From a virus: 55,341 nt of DNA. The stretch is taken from the IMG/VR virus record IMGVR_UViG_3300006990_000036, positions 1 to 55,341 of that record, one strand, 5' to 3'. The notes below the pieces were generated by a model. That model was not told the DNA's origin. It made no database searches and saw only the letters and a program-made list of their open reading frames with translations. Shown piece after piece: positions 43,022-49,384 of this stretch. Each line of letters starts with the position of its first letter. The stretch's first letter is position 1. A program made the translations under genes and the position numbers.

Positions 43022-43788
43022 TGATTCAAGCAGAGCATGTTGGTATGGGCGTTGTGATTTGCCGCAACGTATTGGAAGTTGATCCTGACTTTTTTGCGAA
43101 GTATTGTGGTTGGCTTACGGGTGAGTCGGAGCAGACTTTTAAGTTTGAGAAAGATCATGCCGTTAATCAGACAGGGTTCAAGTTTAGCCTTGAGGATATC
43201 GGGATGGCCCCACAGCGCTTCTTGGAAACTCGTGGGGCTAGCCGTGCAACTGAAGTTCCTCAGGAGTACTTAGACTTTGTGGACTCGTGTGAGGATGCAC
43301 TGTATCGGGCACTTGTAGAGTACTGCACGATCTTCCCGGATGCGGCTACAACGGCTTGGTGGCGACCGAAGGGGCATGTGGCGGTGTACGACGCAGGGCA
43401 GCACATTGGTCCCCACTGTGACGATCAGGTACCGTTTGAATGGGGTGAATCTCCACCTAATCAGGTTTCGATGCACAACAGTACCAGCATTAATCTTTAT
43501 CTAAACAACTGTGGGACGGATTATACTGGCGGAGAAATTAACTTCCCTCATGCAGATTATGCGTTTACGCCGGAAGCTGGGTCGGTCGCTATTTACCCCT
43601 CCAGTTATGTCGGAAGGCATGAAGTGTATCCTGTAGAGTCAGGGAGACGAGTTGCCTTTTTAAGCATGGCCTGCTATGGTGTGGATACCCCGAACAACGA
43701 GATTGTCGGGCAAGAAGGCGCTAGGATTTGGATGCCCAATCTGATTGCTGACAGTCAGGCGGGGTCAACAGAAGGACGCCGTTCGTAG
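43021..43788 (+). CDS. 2-oxoglutarate/Fe(II) oxygenase, WW-GHV subgroup (7 of 11)
   Basis: The 255-residue product has H132 and D134 (IGPHCDDQ), H200 (GRHEV) and R209/R210 (SGRRVAFL). TAWWRPKGHVAVYDAG precedes the first ligand pair. The core is DYTGGEINFPHAD and FTPEAGSVAIYP. It is the last gene of the + strand array. Its final 34 bp overlap, tail to tail, the end of the - strand array, with no terminator between the two. Confidence 0.85.
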   Translation: MIQAEHVGMGVVICRNVLEVDPDFFAKYCGWLTGESEQTFKFEKDHAVNQTGFKFSLEDIGMAPQRFLETRGASRATEVPQEYLDFVDSCEDALYRALVEYCTIFPDAATTAWWRPKGHVAVYDAGQHIGPHCDDQVPFEWGESPPNQVSMHNSTSINLYLNNCGTDYTGGEINFPHADYAFTPEAGSVAIYPSSYVGRHEVYPVESGRRVAFLSMACYGVDTPNNEIVGQEGARIWMPNLIADSQAGSTEGRRS

Positions 43789-44351
43789 ATTGAGAAGTCT
43801 ACATTTGCGTTCATGTTTGGTTCTGCGGGATCAAAGTTTGCGCCAATTACAAGACGTGTCTCCGGTGACTGTTGGCGTTCTGTCCAGTGTAGGACGTAGG
43901 ACGGAAAAATAACGTACATTCCCGATTGCGGCTGTACGTGTGTGTTTCTGTGTACTGTGTTACACCAAGTGGCTGATAGGATGAGTTTGGCAGATTTCTC
44001 ATCGGCTATAGGGTAGTAGACTGCCGACCAGTAGTCTTCGGGGTGAATGTGAAAGTTGGCGTGGTGAGAGTGAGGTCCGACACTCTTCCCGTGCTGTAAG
44101 TTTAGTGCCCACTGGTTCTTCAGAATTAAGTCATTGTTTTCTGCGCCATACTGAACTAGACGAGTCATGCGAGTTAGTAGCTCGTTTATCTCCGGGGTGT
44201 CGGGTAACAGAATGTCTTGGTCGTCCCACGGCTCCTCTTCATCGCCACAGGGTTCACCGTACTGTGTGATTTGATGGGAGATTAACTCGTTGTCGATGTC
44301 ATCAAGATGTCCTTGGAAGAAGGGGATATTGACTAGTGATTTTTTATCCAT
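43755..44351 (-). CDS. 2OG-Fe(II) oxygenase-like protein of the H-x-H type (8 of 11)
   Basis: The 198-residue product is more distant from the rest. It shows GPHSHHANFHIHPEDYWSAV, with H94-x-H96 where H-x-D is normal, SGMYVIFPSYVLHWTERQ with H155, and R166 (PETRLVIG). This layout resembles the putative 2OG-FeII_Oxy_5 group, in which the second ligand differs. Iron binding is likely and oxygenase activity plausible. AAAGGAAC precedes the start. It overlaps the upstream gene by 8 bp and the convergent gene by 34 bp. Confidence 0.7.
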   Translation of the reverse strand: MDKKSLVNIPFFQGHLDDIDNELISHQITQYGEPCGDEEEPWDDQDILLPDTPEINELLTRMTRLVQYGAENNDLILKNQWALNLQHGKSVGPHSHHANFHIHPEDYWSAVYYPIADEKSAKLILSATWCNTVHRNTHVQPQSGMYVIFPSYVLHWTERQQSPETRLVIGANFDPAEPNMNANVDFSIYERRPSVDPA

Positions 44352-45186
44352 TACTAAGTTCCTTTCGGGTACCTTTTGAGTTGAACGATCTTAGCACAGG
44401 GAGAAGTAAGTCTCCACTGAGTTCATGATTTGTAACATATTCTTCGTAGTCTACAAAAAAGTCGTGCATCCAGACTTGACCGCTGTAAATGTTACTGCTG
44501 TCCTCTACTATGTTGACTCCATATTCCGGGGCAGATGAACCTTGTCCAAAGTATGATAAGTACGCATAGCGGTTGCCTGCGGTAATTGGGTTGACTTCGT
44601 GAGCACAAACAAAGTTTGCGGGAAACAGGAGTACGTCTCCGGCCTTAGGCGAGTACGTCACGTTGGCGTAGGGGAAAACAATGTCGCCTCCTTCATAGTC
44701 GTCGTTCAAGTATGCAATCGCAGCCAAAACGTGTTTGACGCCTAGTTGAAAGTCTGGCTCGTAGTGGGGCTGGTAGTTGATGTCATTGTCAGCGTGTAGT
44801 CCAAGTGCCGATCCCGCCTTGTACGAAAGTACGTGTCCTTTTGTTTTCCACCAGAGGCAGGGAACAATCATAGGAAACTCTGTGGCGTACTGTAACAGTG
44901 CGTTGTAGACTTCTGTTTCTATGGTTTTAAAATAGCTTTGTTCCCACTCGTGTTGAAGGTCATTAAAGTTATTTATCCTGACACAGTTTGCTTCAATTTC
45001 TTCTGGTGTGAAGCGGTGTCCACTTAAGTTGGTGGCGTGTAGCACATTACCGGCGTCGTCATAAATGTATGTGTAGTGTTTCGCTAAGGCTTCGGCTCTT
45101 AGGGCCTCAATGGTAGGGAAGATGTTTGAATCAATGGATACTGCGTCTGCAATCCTGACGATTCCCATTCCTAAGTGCTCAGACAT
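44344..45186 (-). CDS. 2-oxoglutarate/Fe(II) oxygenase, WW-GHV subgroup (9 of 11)
   Basis: The 280-residue product has H131 and D133 (LGLHADND), H196 (CAHEV) and R206 (AGNRYAYL). The CLWWKTKGHVLSYKAG segment and the YLSYFGQGS segment after the core are nearly those of the 40233 product on the other strand. The core is DDYEGGDIVFP and YSPKAGDVLLFP. The duplicated subgroup on opposite strands points to duplication followed by inversion, or separate acquisition. It overlaps both neighbours by 8 bp. Confidence 0.85.
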   Translation of the reverse strand: MSEHLGMGIVRIADAVSIDSNIFPTIEALRAEALAKHYTYIYDDAGNVLHATNLSGHRFTPEEIEANCVRINNFNDLQHEWEQSYFKTIETEVYNALLQYATEFPMIVPCLWWKTKGHVLSYKAGSALGLHADNDINYQPHYEPDFQLGVKHVLAAIAYLNDDYEGGDIVFPYANVTYSPKAGDVLLFPANFVCAHEVNPITAGNRYAYLSYFGQGSSAPEYGVNIVEDSSNIYSGQVWMHDFFVDYEEYVTNHELSGDLLLPVLRSFNSKGTRKELSNG

Positions 45187-45991
45187 TGCCGTGGTTCATT
45201 TCTTTTTGGTGCCTTTCGATAGCGTCGTTTATGGGATAGTATGGCTCACCTAATCCGCTGGTTATGTTGGTCTTGGTGTGCATAAACAGAAAGAGATAGG
45301 CTTTATTACCTGCTGTTATTTCTGAAACGGCGTGCGTTACGGTACACGGTAACATCACGATACTTCCGGCTTTAGGGGACAGAAAAAAATCAGCGTGTTT
45401 ATTGTAGTCCGTGCCTAGTGCGTCTAATTCTTCCGGTGAACGGGCATGGAAGGAAAGGTCGCCCCCTTCGTAATCATCGTTTAAGTAAAGCAATGCAGTC
45501 CAATCCATTGTGTTTATAGGATTTTCAATGTTTTTGTCAATGTGTGCGCCCATAGCGCCACCAGTTCTGTACTCTCGTAAGCAGTAGTTGCGTGTAATAT
45601 AGGCGGGCATCGTGTTGCCGGTTATCCCTGCCCAAACATCCAGAGCTTTAATGTAGTCTGGTTCAATTAAGTTGATTATCTTGTCAGCTAGGTTGTGCGC
45701 TTTACTAAAATCTGGAGTTGTTTGTTTCCGGGGCCAGTGTTGATTTTCGTTTAGGTCCCAGTCGAAATGCTTTGCTCGCCCTCTGTGGCTTTCATGGGTA
45801 TGCTCTACAATCTGTTTCCAGCCGTCTTCGGTGCGTACTGGACCGCCGTCGTACCATTCTTCCCACGCTGGGATAACTGGATACAAATCGGCGTTAGTGT
45901 CGTGTTCTTCAATTACACGCATAAACTCGGCAGCGTTAGGTAGCGCATCTTCAATGTAGATAACACCGTAATCAAGTTCATTTACTCTCAT
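45179..45991 (-). CDS. 2-oxoglutarate/Fe(II) oxygenase, P4H type (10 of 11)
   Basis: The 270-residue product has H150 and D152 (MGAHIDKN) and H220 (VTHAVSE). The 2-oxoglutarate contact appears as Lys230 (AGNKAYL) rather than Arg, as in the 35266 product. The core is LLYLNDDYEGGDLSFHARS and LSPKAGSIVMLP. A longer N-terminal region carries several Trp and His residues. It overlaps the upstream oxygenase gene by 14 bp and the downstream one by 8 bp, so the - strand set is a tight operon. Confidence 0.85.
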   Translation of the reverse strand: MRVNELDYGVIYIEDALPNAAEFMRVIEEHDTNADLYPVIPAWEEWYDGGPVRTEDGWKQIVEHTHESHRGRAKHFDWDLNENQHWPRKQTTPDFSKAHNLADKIINLIEPDYIKALDVWAGITGNTMPAYITRNYCLREYRTGGAMGAHIDKNIENPINTMDWTALLYLNDDYEGGDLSFHARSPEELDALGTDYNKHADFFLSPKAGSIVMLPCTVTHAVSEITAGNKAYLFLFMHTKTNITSGLGEPYYPINDAIERHQKEMNHGNV

Positions 45992-46679
45992 AGAAAAATT
46001 CCCCTGCCTCTAACGCAAACGGTGGACGATCCTTATGCCACACGTTAACAACTAGCACCTGACGAATTCCTGATAGGACCGGTGTAGTTTCGTGCATTCT
46101 CCTGCCTACATCAAACGATACTACTCTGTTAGGCACATATGCAATACGTTCTCGATCATCCTTAGGAGACAGGTACGCTTCTACTGATTCTTGCTCTAAG
46201 ATATTGTCAGGGAAGCCCTCAATGCTGGCTTTATGAACTTCTAACATTCCGCCTTCAGGCGCTTCAGTGAATCCGTACCACACACTTCCCGCAATCGGAG
46301 CGTTGAATCTTTTATACTTTGCGTAAAGAAATGTGTCTTCATCGACGTGGTGTGCGAGGTACTGCGGGGGTACACATGATCTTGTCCAGTACTCAAATCC
46401 AATAACGTCGTCTAAACTAAAGTTTCTTATCGCAGGGTTTTCCCAGATAGCCTGAATTACTTGCTTCTTTAGAGTGTCGGCAGGAGAGTTCCACCAGCCG
46501 TCCCAAAACATGTACGGCGCAAAACACGATGACGCTTCGGTGTGGTACATCATGCCGTGAGAGTCCCCAATATTATTGCGGTCCTCAAAGGTGTCCATGA
46601 GGGGAGGGAAGAAGCTCTCATCTTCTTTGATGGCTTGAATCAAGTCTGGGTCGGTGAGGAAGTTATCTTGGACGTACAT
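45978..46679 (-). CDS. 2-oxoglutarate/Fe(II) oxygenase (11 of 11)
   Basis: The 233-residue product is first in the - strand operon. It has H111-x-D113 (AHHVDED), H196 (RRMHETTPV) and R206 (SGIRQVLV). The region between has GSVWYGFTEAPEGGMLEV, and VVSFDVGRRMHE replaces the usual FFP strand, so it is a diverged member. It begins MYVQDNFLTDPDLI. The start codon lies 6 nt from the -10 of a promoter back to back with that of thioredoxin. Confidence 0.8.
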   Translation of the reverse strand: MYVQDNFLTDPDLIQAIKEDESFFPPLMDTFEDRNNIGDSHGMMYHTEASSCFAPYMFWDGWWNSPADTLKKQVIQAIWENPAIRNFSLDDVIGFEYWTRSCVPPQYLAHHVDEDTFLYAKYKRFNAPIAGSVWYGFTEAPEGGMLEVHKASIEGFPDNILEQESVEAYLSPKDDRERIAYVPNRVVSFDVGRRMHETTPVLSGIRQVLVVNVWHKDRPPFALEAGEFFYESK

Positions 46680-46685
46680 GTCTAT

Positions 46686-46714
46686 ATTTTAGTCAAATAT
46701 GTGGGTTGGTGCAA
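46686..46714 (-). promoter_or_regulatory. promoter of the minus-strand oxygenase operon, leaderless
   Basis: On the - strand: TTGCAC (46714-46709), 17 bp, TAAAAT (46691-46686), then 6 nt to the ATG at 46679. Its -35 abuts the -35 of the thioredoxin promoter. Confidence 0.7.
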
Positions 46715-46743
46715 TTGCTTGCCTACACAATTTGTGGTAGAGT
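46715..46743 (+). promoter_or_regulatory. promoter of thioredoxin gene, leaderless
   Basis: TTGCTT 46715-46720, 17 bp, TAGAGT 46738-46743, then 6 nt to the ATG at 46750. The two divergent -35 boxes together form GTGCAATTGCTT with the palindrome GCAATTGC. Confidence 0.65.
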
Positions 46744-46749
46744 AGTACC

Positions 46750-47136
46750 ATGAAACGAGACGAAGAATCAGTAAAGCGTGTTGTGGTGGCAGAAGGATTT
46801 GCCGTTCCAGTAGACGAGAAGCAGTTTGAGCACATGGTATCCACGTCGGCAAAGCCGGTGCTTGTAGATTTCTGGGCTGAATGGTGTGGACCGTGTAAGG
46901 CTATGGCACCTGTTCTGGATGAGTTTGCCGCAAAGTATGCAGATGAGATTCAGGTCATTAAAGTTGAAGCGGAGAAAGCACCGTTGCTCATGGAGCGGTT
47001 CGACATTACCAGCATCCCTACTTTGATGGTCTTTGTGGACGGTAAAGCAGAGTACAGCTTGGTAGGCGGGAGGCCGCTTGGGATGTTAGAGAAAGAACTG
47101 GGTGCGTACATCTGGGTGGAGACAAAGGACGCCTGA
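46750..47136 (+). CDS. trxA: thioredoxin
   Basis: The 128-residue protein has the full thioredoxin pattern: PVLVDFWAEWCGPCKAMAPV with the redox pair C46/C49, then DITSIPTLMVFVDGK with the cis-Pro at 90. The N-terminal 20 residues are extra. It reduces protein disulphides. In a phage it can support ribonucleotide reduction, polymerase processivity or, given this location, redox maintenance of the oxygenase and peroxidase-like proteins (inference). It is transcribed divergently from the - strand oxygenase operon and overlaps the next small gene by 1 bp. Confidence 0.92.
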   Translation: MKRDEESVKRVVVAEGFAVPVDEKQFEHMVSTSAKPVLVDFWAEWCGPCKAMAPVLDEFAAKYADEIQVIKVEAEKAPLLMERFDITSIPTLMVFVDGKAEYSLVGGRPLGMLEKELGAYIWVETKDA

Positions 47137-47303
47137 TGCCTGACCTGTGGGATGATCTGCCGCCTGAGATGATGGGAGACCGCCCCCCGGCTGACTGCTT
47201 GTCTAAAGAGGTAGTGGCTCCTGCTGAGGTTAAGAAAAAAGAGCGTGGCGAGGATGCCGAGGGAAAGCTGCGACAAGTTTTTGGATCACCTGAAGTTAAG
47301 TAA
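47136..47303 (+). CDS. small charged protein, 55 aa
   Basis: The ATG overlaps the thioredoxin stop by one base (TGATG). The product opens MPDLWDDLPPEMMGDRPPAD, then a Lys/Glu-rich helix and the end GKLRQVFGSPEVK. No family is recognised. Coupling to thioredoxin is the main support for translation. Confidence 0.5.
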   Translation: MPDLWDDLPPEMMGDRPPADCLSKEVVAPAEVKKKERGEDAEGKLRQVFGSPEVK

Positions 47304-47327
47304 GGTGTTGATTTAAAAAGTTTGGTC

Positions 47328-47356
47328 TTGACAGACTGCGCCGAGGCTACTATACT
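47328..47356 (+). promoter_or_regulatory. strong sigma70-type promoter
   Basis: TTGACA 47328-47333, 17 bp, TATACT 47351-47356: the best match in the window to the host-type consensus. The following gene uses a Shine-Dalgarno, so the leader is about 30 nt. Confidence 0.85.
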
Positions 47357-47393
47357 AGCCAGTATCAACAACGACAAACAAAAGGAGATCAAG

Positions 47394-47678
47394 TTGATTA
47401 CTAAGAAGGCAATTATTCAGGCAGCAACCGAGGTGGCGGATCGTTCCCCGTCTTCCCGGAATCGTTCATCGAAGATGGTGACTTATCGTCATCCTCGTGG
47501 CCTGATTGGCAACACTCTTCACACTGCCGGTCTTTCACCCCGTGAGATCAAGTCTCTTCAGGGTAGCCGGAAGTACGACCGTTTCTTGAATCCTGCGGCT
47601 ACCGCTTGGGTTCGTGAGGCGAACACTCGTGCGAACAAGGGTATGGCGTGGGGCGAGGTGGTCTCGTCCGTTCGCTGA
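47394..47678 (+). CDS. small basic hypothetical protein
   Basis: TTG start, chosen because AAAGGAG lies 6 nt upstream and the strong promoter is placed just before it. The 94-residue product is basic (KKAIIQAATEVADRSPSSRN, SKMVTYRHPRGLIGN, GLSPREIKSLQGSRKYDRF) and could bind nucleic acid. The promoter strength suggests high expression. The gene is followed by a long structured non-coding stretch that may be on the same transcript. Confidence 0.6.
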   Translation: MITKKAIIQAATEVADRSPSSRNRSSKMVTYRHPRGLIGNTLHTAGLSPREIKSLQGSRKYDRFLNPAATAWVREANTRANKGMAWGEVVSSVR

Positions 47679-47684
47679 TCCTTC

Positions 47685-47910
47685 CGTCGTCTGAGCGACG
47701 TTTAAATAGAACTTAAGCTCAGAGCGTTCCCCACTCTAGGGTGGGGAGGTGGCGTTGAGGCGTGTGAATGGCATTTCACAGCGTAAGACTTTGCCAGTCT
47801 TTTCTCTGAAGGCTGTACGGCTTAGCATGTATCTGTTGTATTCGTACAAATACAACGGCTGGGGAGTTACCAGTCCTCTAGAGGTGTAAGGGGTCGCACC
47901 CCAACTGGCT
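47685..47910 (+). ncRNA. candidate structured RNA (strand inferred)
   Basis: A 300-bp gap without genes holds at least six hairpins in series: CGTCG/CGACG (47685-47700), CCCCAC/GTGGGG (47729-47746), TGTGAA/TTCACA (47763-47780), AAGACT/AGTCTT (47785-47801), GTTGTATT/AATACAAC (47835-47856) and an outer stem CCAGT/ACTGG (47870-47908) that encloses two smaller hairpins, one GGGGT/ACCCC. It does not match tRNA or tmRNA landmarks. It could be a 3' UTR or processed product from the strong promoter at 47328, or an independent RNA. The first hairpin may also act as a weak terminator. Confidence 0.45.
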
Positions 47911-47928
47911 ACCACAACACCACAAAAA

Positions 47929-47937
47929 TGGTATAAT
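47929..47937 (+). promoter_or_regulatory. extended -10 promoter
   Basis: TGG followed by TATAAT (47932-47937), an extended -10 arrangement without a good -35. It would drive the secreted lysozyme-like gene. Confidence 0.45.
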
Positions 47938-47988
47938 ATTCTAAGTTAGTTCTTTAATCAACCAGATACGGACGACGAGGTGTTAACA

Positions 47989-48645
47989 ATGAAGGTTTTT
48001 CTAGGTGTTTTTGTGCTCGCCCTGTTTATGGGATCGGCTGCTGTGGAAGCGGAACCGTACCCGTGGCACGAAGGGATTCTCAATCGACCGGCTACGGTTA
48101 CTGAGACGGCGGTCAGGGTCAATCCCCCGCCTCCTCGTGTTACACCGCCCCCTGAGACGGCTCCTCCGGCCACACAGCCGCCCGTAACGGCTCCTCCGGC
48201 CACACAGGCCCCTGAGACGGCTCCTGAACAGCCTGCGCCCGCTGAGAGGATTCCTGCCCCCTCTGGACCCCCTTCGATCATTCCTGGCGACTGTGAGTCA
48301 GTCAGACGAGTGTTTAACTATTACGATCCGAGTGGAAACTCTGCCGCATTTTTTGTGGACGGTGGAATTGCCTACAGGGAGACTCGTTGCGGTACAGATA
48401 CTTTAAATGAAAGTTCTGGAGACACGGGTGTTGTGCAACTTAACCCAGTGCATAACCGAGCAGGTTACTTCGGGGGACGCTATTTCGGTGACGGCGGCTG
48501 GCTGATGGCTCTCCACGGCCTGCGTACCCGTCAAAACACTCTGAGTTCTGAGTGGGCTAATGCGGCTATTACTTTGCGTAAAGTCTGTGGTAACGGCCCG
48601 TGGGCCACAGGTGGAAACTATAGTTGCTTGTATCGCAATCTGTGA
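47989..48645 (+). CDS. secreted lysozyme-like protein with Pro/Thr-rich linker
   Basis: ATG 47989 follows GAGGT; a GTG in frame 9 bp earlier is less likely. The 218-residue product has a signal peptide (MKVFLGVFVLALFMGSAAVE). A Pro/Thr/Ala linker built from PPATQ and PETAP units runs over residues about 35-90. Residues about 100-218 have lysozyme-like traits: a candidate Glu in AYRETRCG, GDTGVVQLNP and four Cys. It resembles the C-terminal domain at 6337-7104. It probably acts on the cell wall outside the membrane. A host-modifying or superinfection role is equally possible. Confidence 0.6.
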   Translation: MKVFLGVFVLALFMGSAAVEAEPYPWHEGILNRPATVTETAVRVNPPPPRVTPPPETAPPATQPPVTAPPATQAPETAPEQPAPAERIPAPSGPPSIIPGDCESVRRVFNYYDPSGNSAAFFVDGGIAYRETRCGTDTLNESSGDTGVVQLNPVHNRAGYFGGRYFGDGGWLMALHGLRTRQNTLSSEWANAAITLRKVCGNGPWATGGNYSCLYRNL

Positions 48646-48646
48646 C

Positions 48647-48676
48647 TTGACCGCACACGATAAAGTGTGCTATCAT
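48647..48676 (+). promoter_or_regulatory. promoter of the tRNA-Ser/tRNA-Tyr pair
   Basis: TTGACC 48647-48652, 18 bp, TATCAT 48671-48676. The predicted start (about 48683) coincides with the first base of the tRNA, so little or no 5' processing would be needed. Confidence 0.65.
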
Positions 48677-48683
48677 TAGCATC

Positions 48684-48771
48684 GGAGCGGTGACAGAGCG
48701 GCCGAATGTACTTGTCTTGAAAACAAGCGAGGTGAAAGCCTCCGTGGGTTCAAATCCCACTCGCTCCGCCA
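48684..48771 (+). tRNA. tRNA-Ser (anticodon UGA)
   Basis: Class II tRNA with acceptor arms GGAGCGG (48684-48690) and TCGCTCC (48761-48767), discriminator G and an encoded CCA. The anticodon loop CTTGAAA gives TGA. The long variable arm GAGGTGAAAGCCTC and T loop TTCAAAT are standard. It reads UCA. Confidence 0.93.
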
Positions 48772-48773
48772 TA

Positions 48774-48853
48774 CCCGTGGAACTACCTGGGAGTAGAGGC
48801 AGGCTGTAAACCTGCTGCCGTTGGCTAGGGAGGTTCGATTCCTTCCCACGGGA
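48774..48853 (+). tRNA. tRNA-Tyr (anticodon GUA), unusual acceptor
   Basis: Acceptor arms CCCGTGG (48774-48780) and CCACGGG (48846-48852), discriminator A, no CCA. The anticodon stem GCAGG/CCTGC encloses CTGTAAA (anticodon GTA). A variable arm GCC-GTT-GGC and a T arm with loop TTCGATT follow. The first pair is C1-G72 and position 8 is A, both odd for a bacterial tRNA-Tyr. It lies 2 bp after tRNA-Ser and is probably processed from the same transcript. Confidence 0.75.
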
Positions 48854-48866
48854 CACAAGTGTAGTA

Positions 48867-48895
48867 TTGACCTACACAGGTGAGTGTGGTACAAT
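48867..48895 (+). promoter_or_regulatory. promoter for leaderless small gene
   Basis: TTGACC 48867-48872, 17 bp, TACAAT 48890-48895, exactly 6 nt to the ATG at 48902. Confidence 0.75.
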
Positions 48896-48901
48896 AGCGG
48901 C

Positions 48902-49057
48902 ATGAGCAACGCTGACCCTAATACTCCGTATGATTATGCTAGTGAGCCTGACTGGGTGTACACTAAGCCTGATAAGCCTAGTGGCTGGAATCACTACTTC
49001 TTTCACGGTGACTTTTGGAGAGAGGATGAAGATGATATACATGCAGACATTGATTAA
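48902..49057 (+). CDS. small aromatic/acidic protein, 51 aa
   Basis: The frame begins MSNADPNTPYDYASEPDWVY at the predicted start of a strong promoter, and is rich in Asp, Tyr and Trp (NHYFFHGDFWRED). It overlaps the next gene by 32 bp. No family is recognised. Confidence 0.55.
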   Translation: MSNADPNTPYDYASEPDWVYTKPDKPSGWNHYFFHGDFWREDEDDIHADID

Positions 49058-49223
49058 GTGGTTGAGGCTACTCTTCTATAAGAAGTCAGCCTTTGATGGA
49101 TATACATTTGATCTTGACGAATACACACCCATCACTGAAGAAGACTACGAAAGCGTGACGGCGTTATCGTCGCCCGCAGTTACATCACCCCGCCGTCGAT
49201 CAAAAGGGAGCACTTCCAAATGA
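49026..49223 (+). CDS. small protein, 65 aa
   Basis: ATG 49026 follows GAGAGAGG; later ATGs at 49032 and 49041 are alternatives. The N-terminus is hydrophobic and basic (TLIKWLRLLFYKK), perhaps membrane-associated, and the tail is Ser/Arg-rich (SPRRRSKGSTSK). It overlaps the next gene by 4 bp. Function unknown. Confidence 0.45.
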   Translation: MKMIYMQTLIKWLRLLFYKKSAFDGYTFDLDEYTPITEEDYESVTALSSPAVTSPRRRSKGSTSK

Positions 49224-49381
49224 CCGAAACCGATATTTCCAAGTCCCAAGTAGAGACTATGATCCAACAGATTGAATCCATGCTTATTGACGTATCCGGG
49301 CATAACAACGTCCCCGCTGCCGATATGCGTGACGGATTGTTAGACCTGTTGAATATGGCAAACGCTTTAGAAGACGAATGA
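49220..49381 (+). CDS. small helical protein, 53 aa
   Basis: Start overlaps the previous stop (ATGA). The product (SKSQVETMIQQIESMLIDVS, DMRDGLLDLLNMANALEDE) is two amphipathic helices and acidic. No family is recognised. Overlap with the neighbouring frame supports real translation. Confidence 0.5.
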   Translation: MTETDISKSQVETMIQQIESMLIDVSGHNNVPAADMRDGLLDLLNMANALEDE

Positions 49382-49384
49382 CCT

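Noticed and set aside
47685-47910. tmRNA or a further tRNA in the structured gap
   Set aside because: A GGGG...CCCC stem and a nearby CCA look tRNA-like, but there is no seven-base T loop and no acceptor stem.
48569-48909. Minus-strand frames over tRNA-Ser and tRNA-Tyr
   Set aside because: Reverse complement of the tRNA genes. The tRNA folds explain the sequence better.
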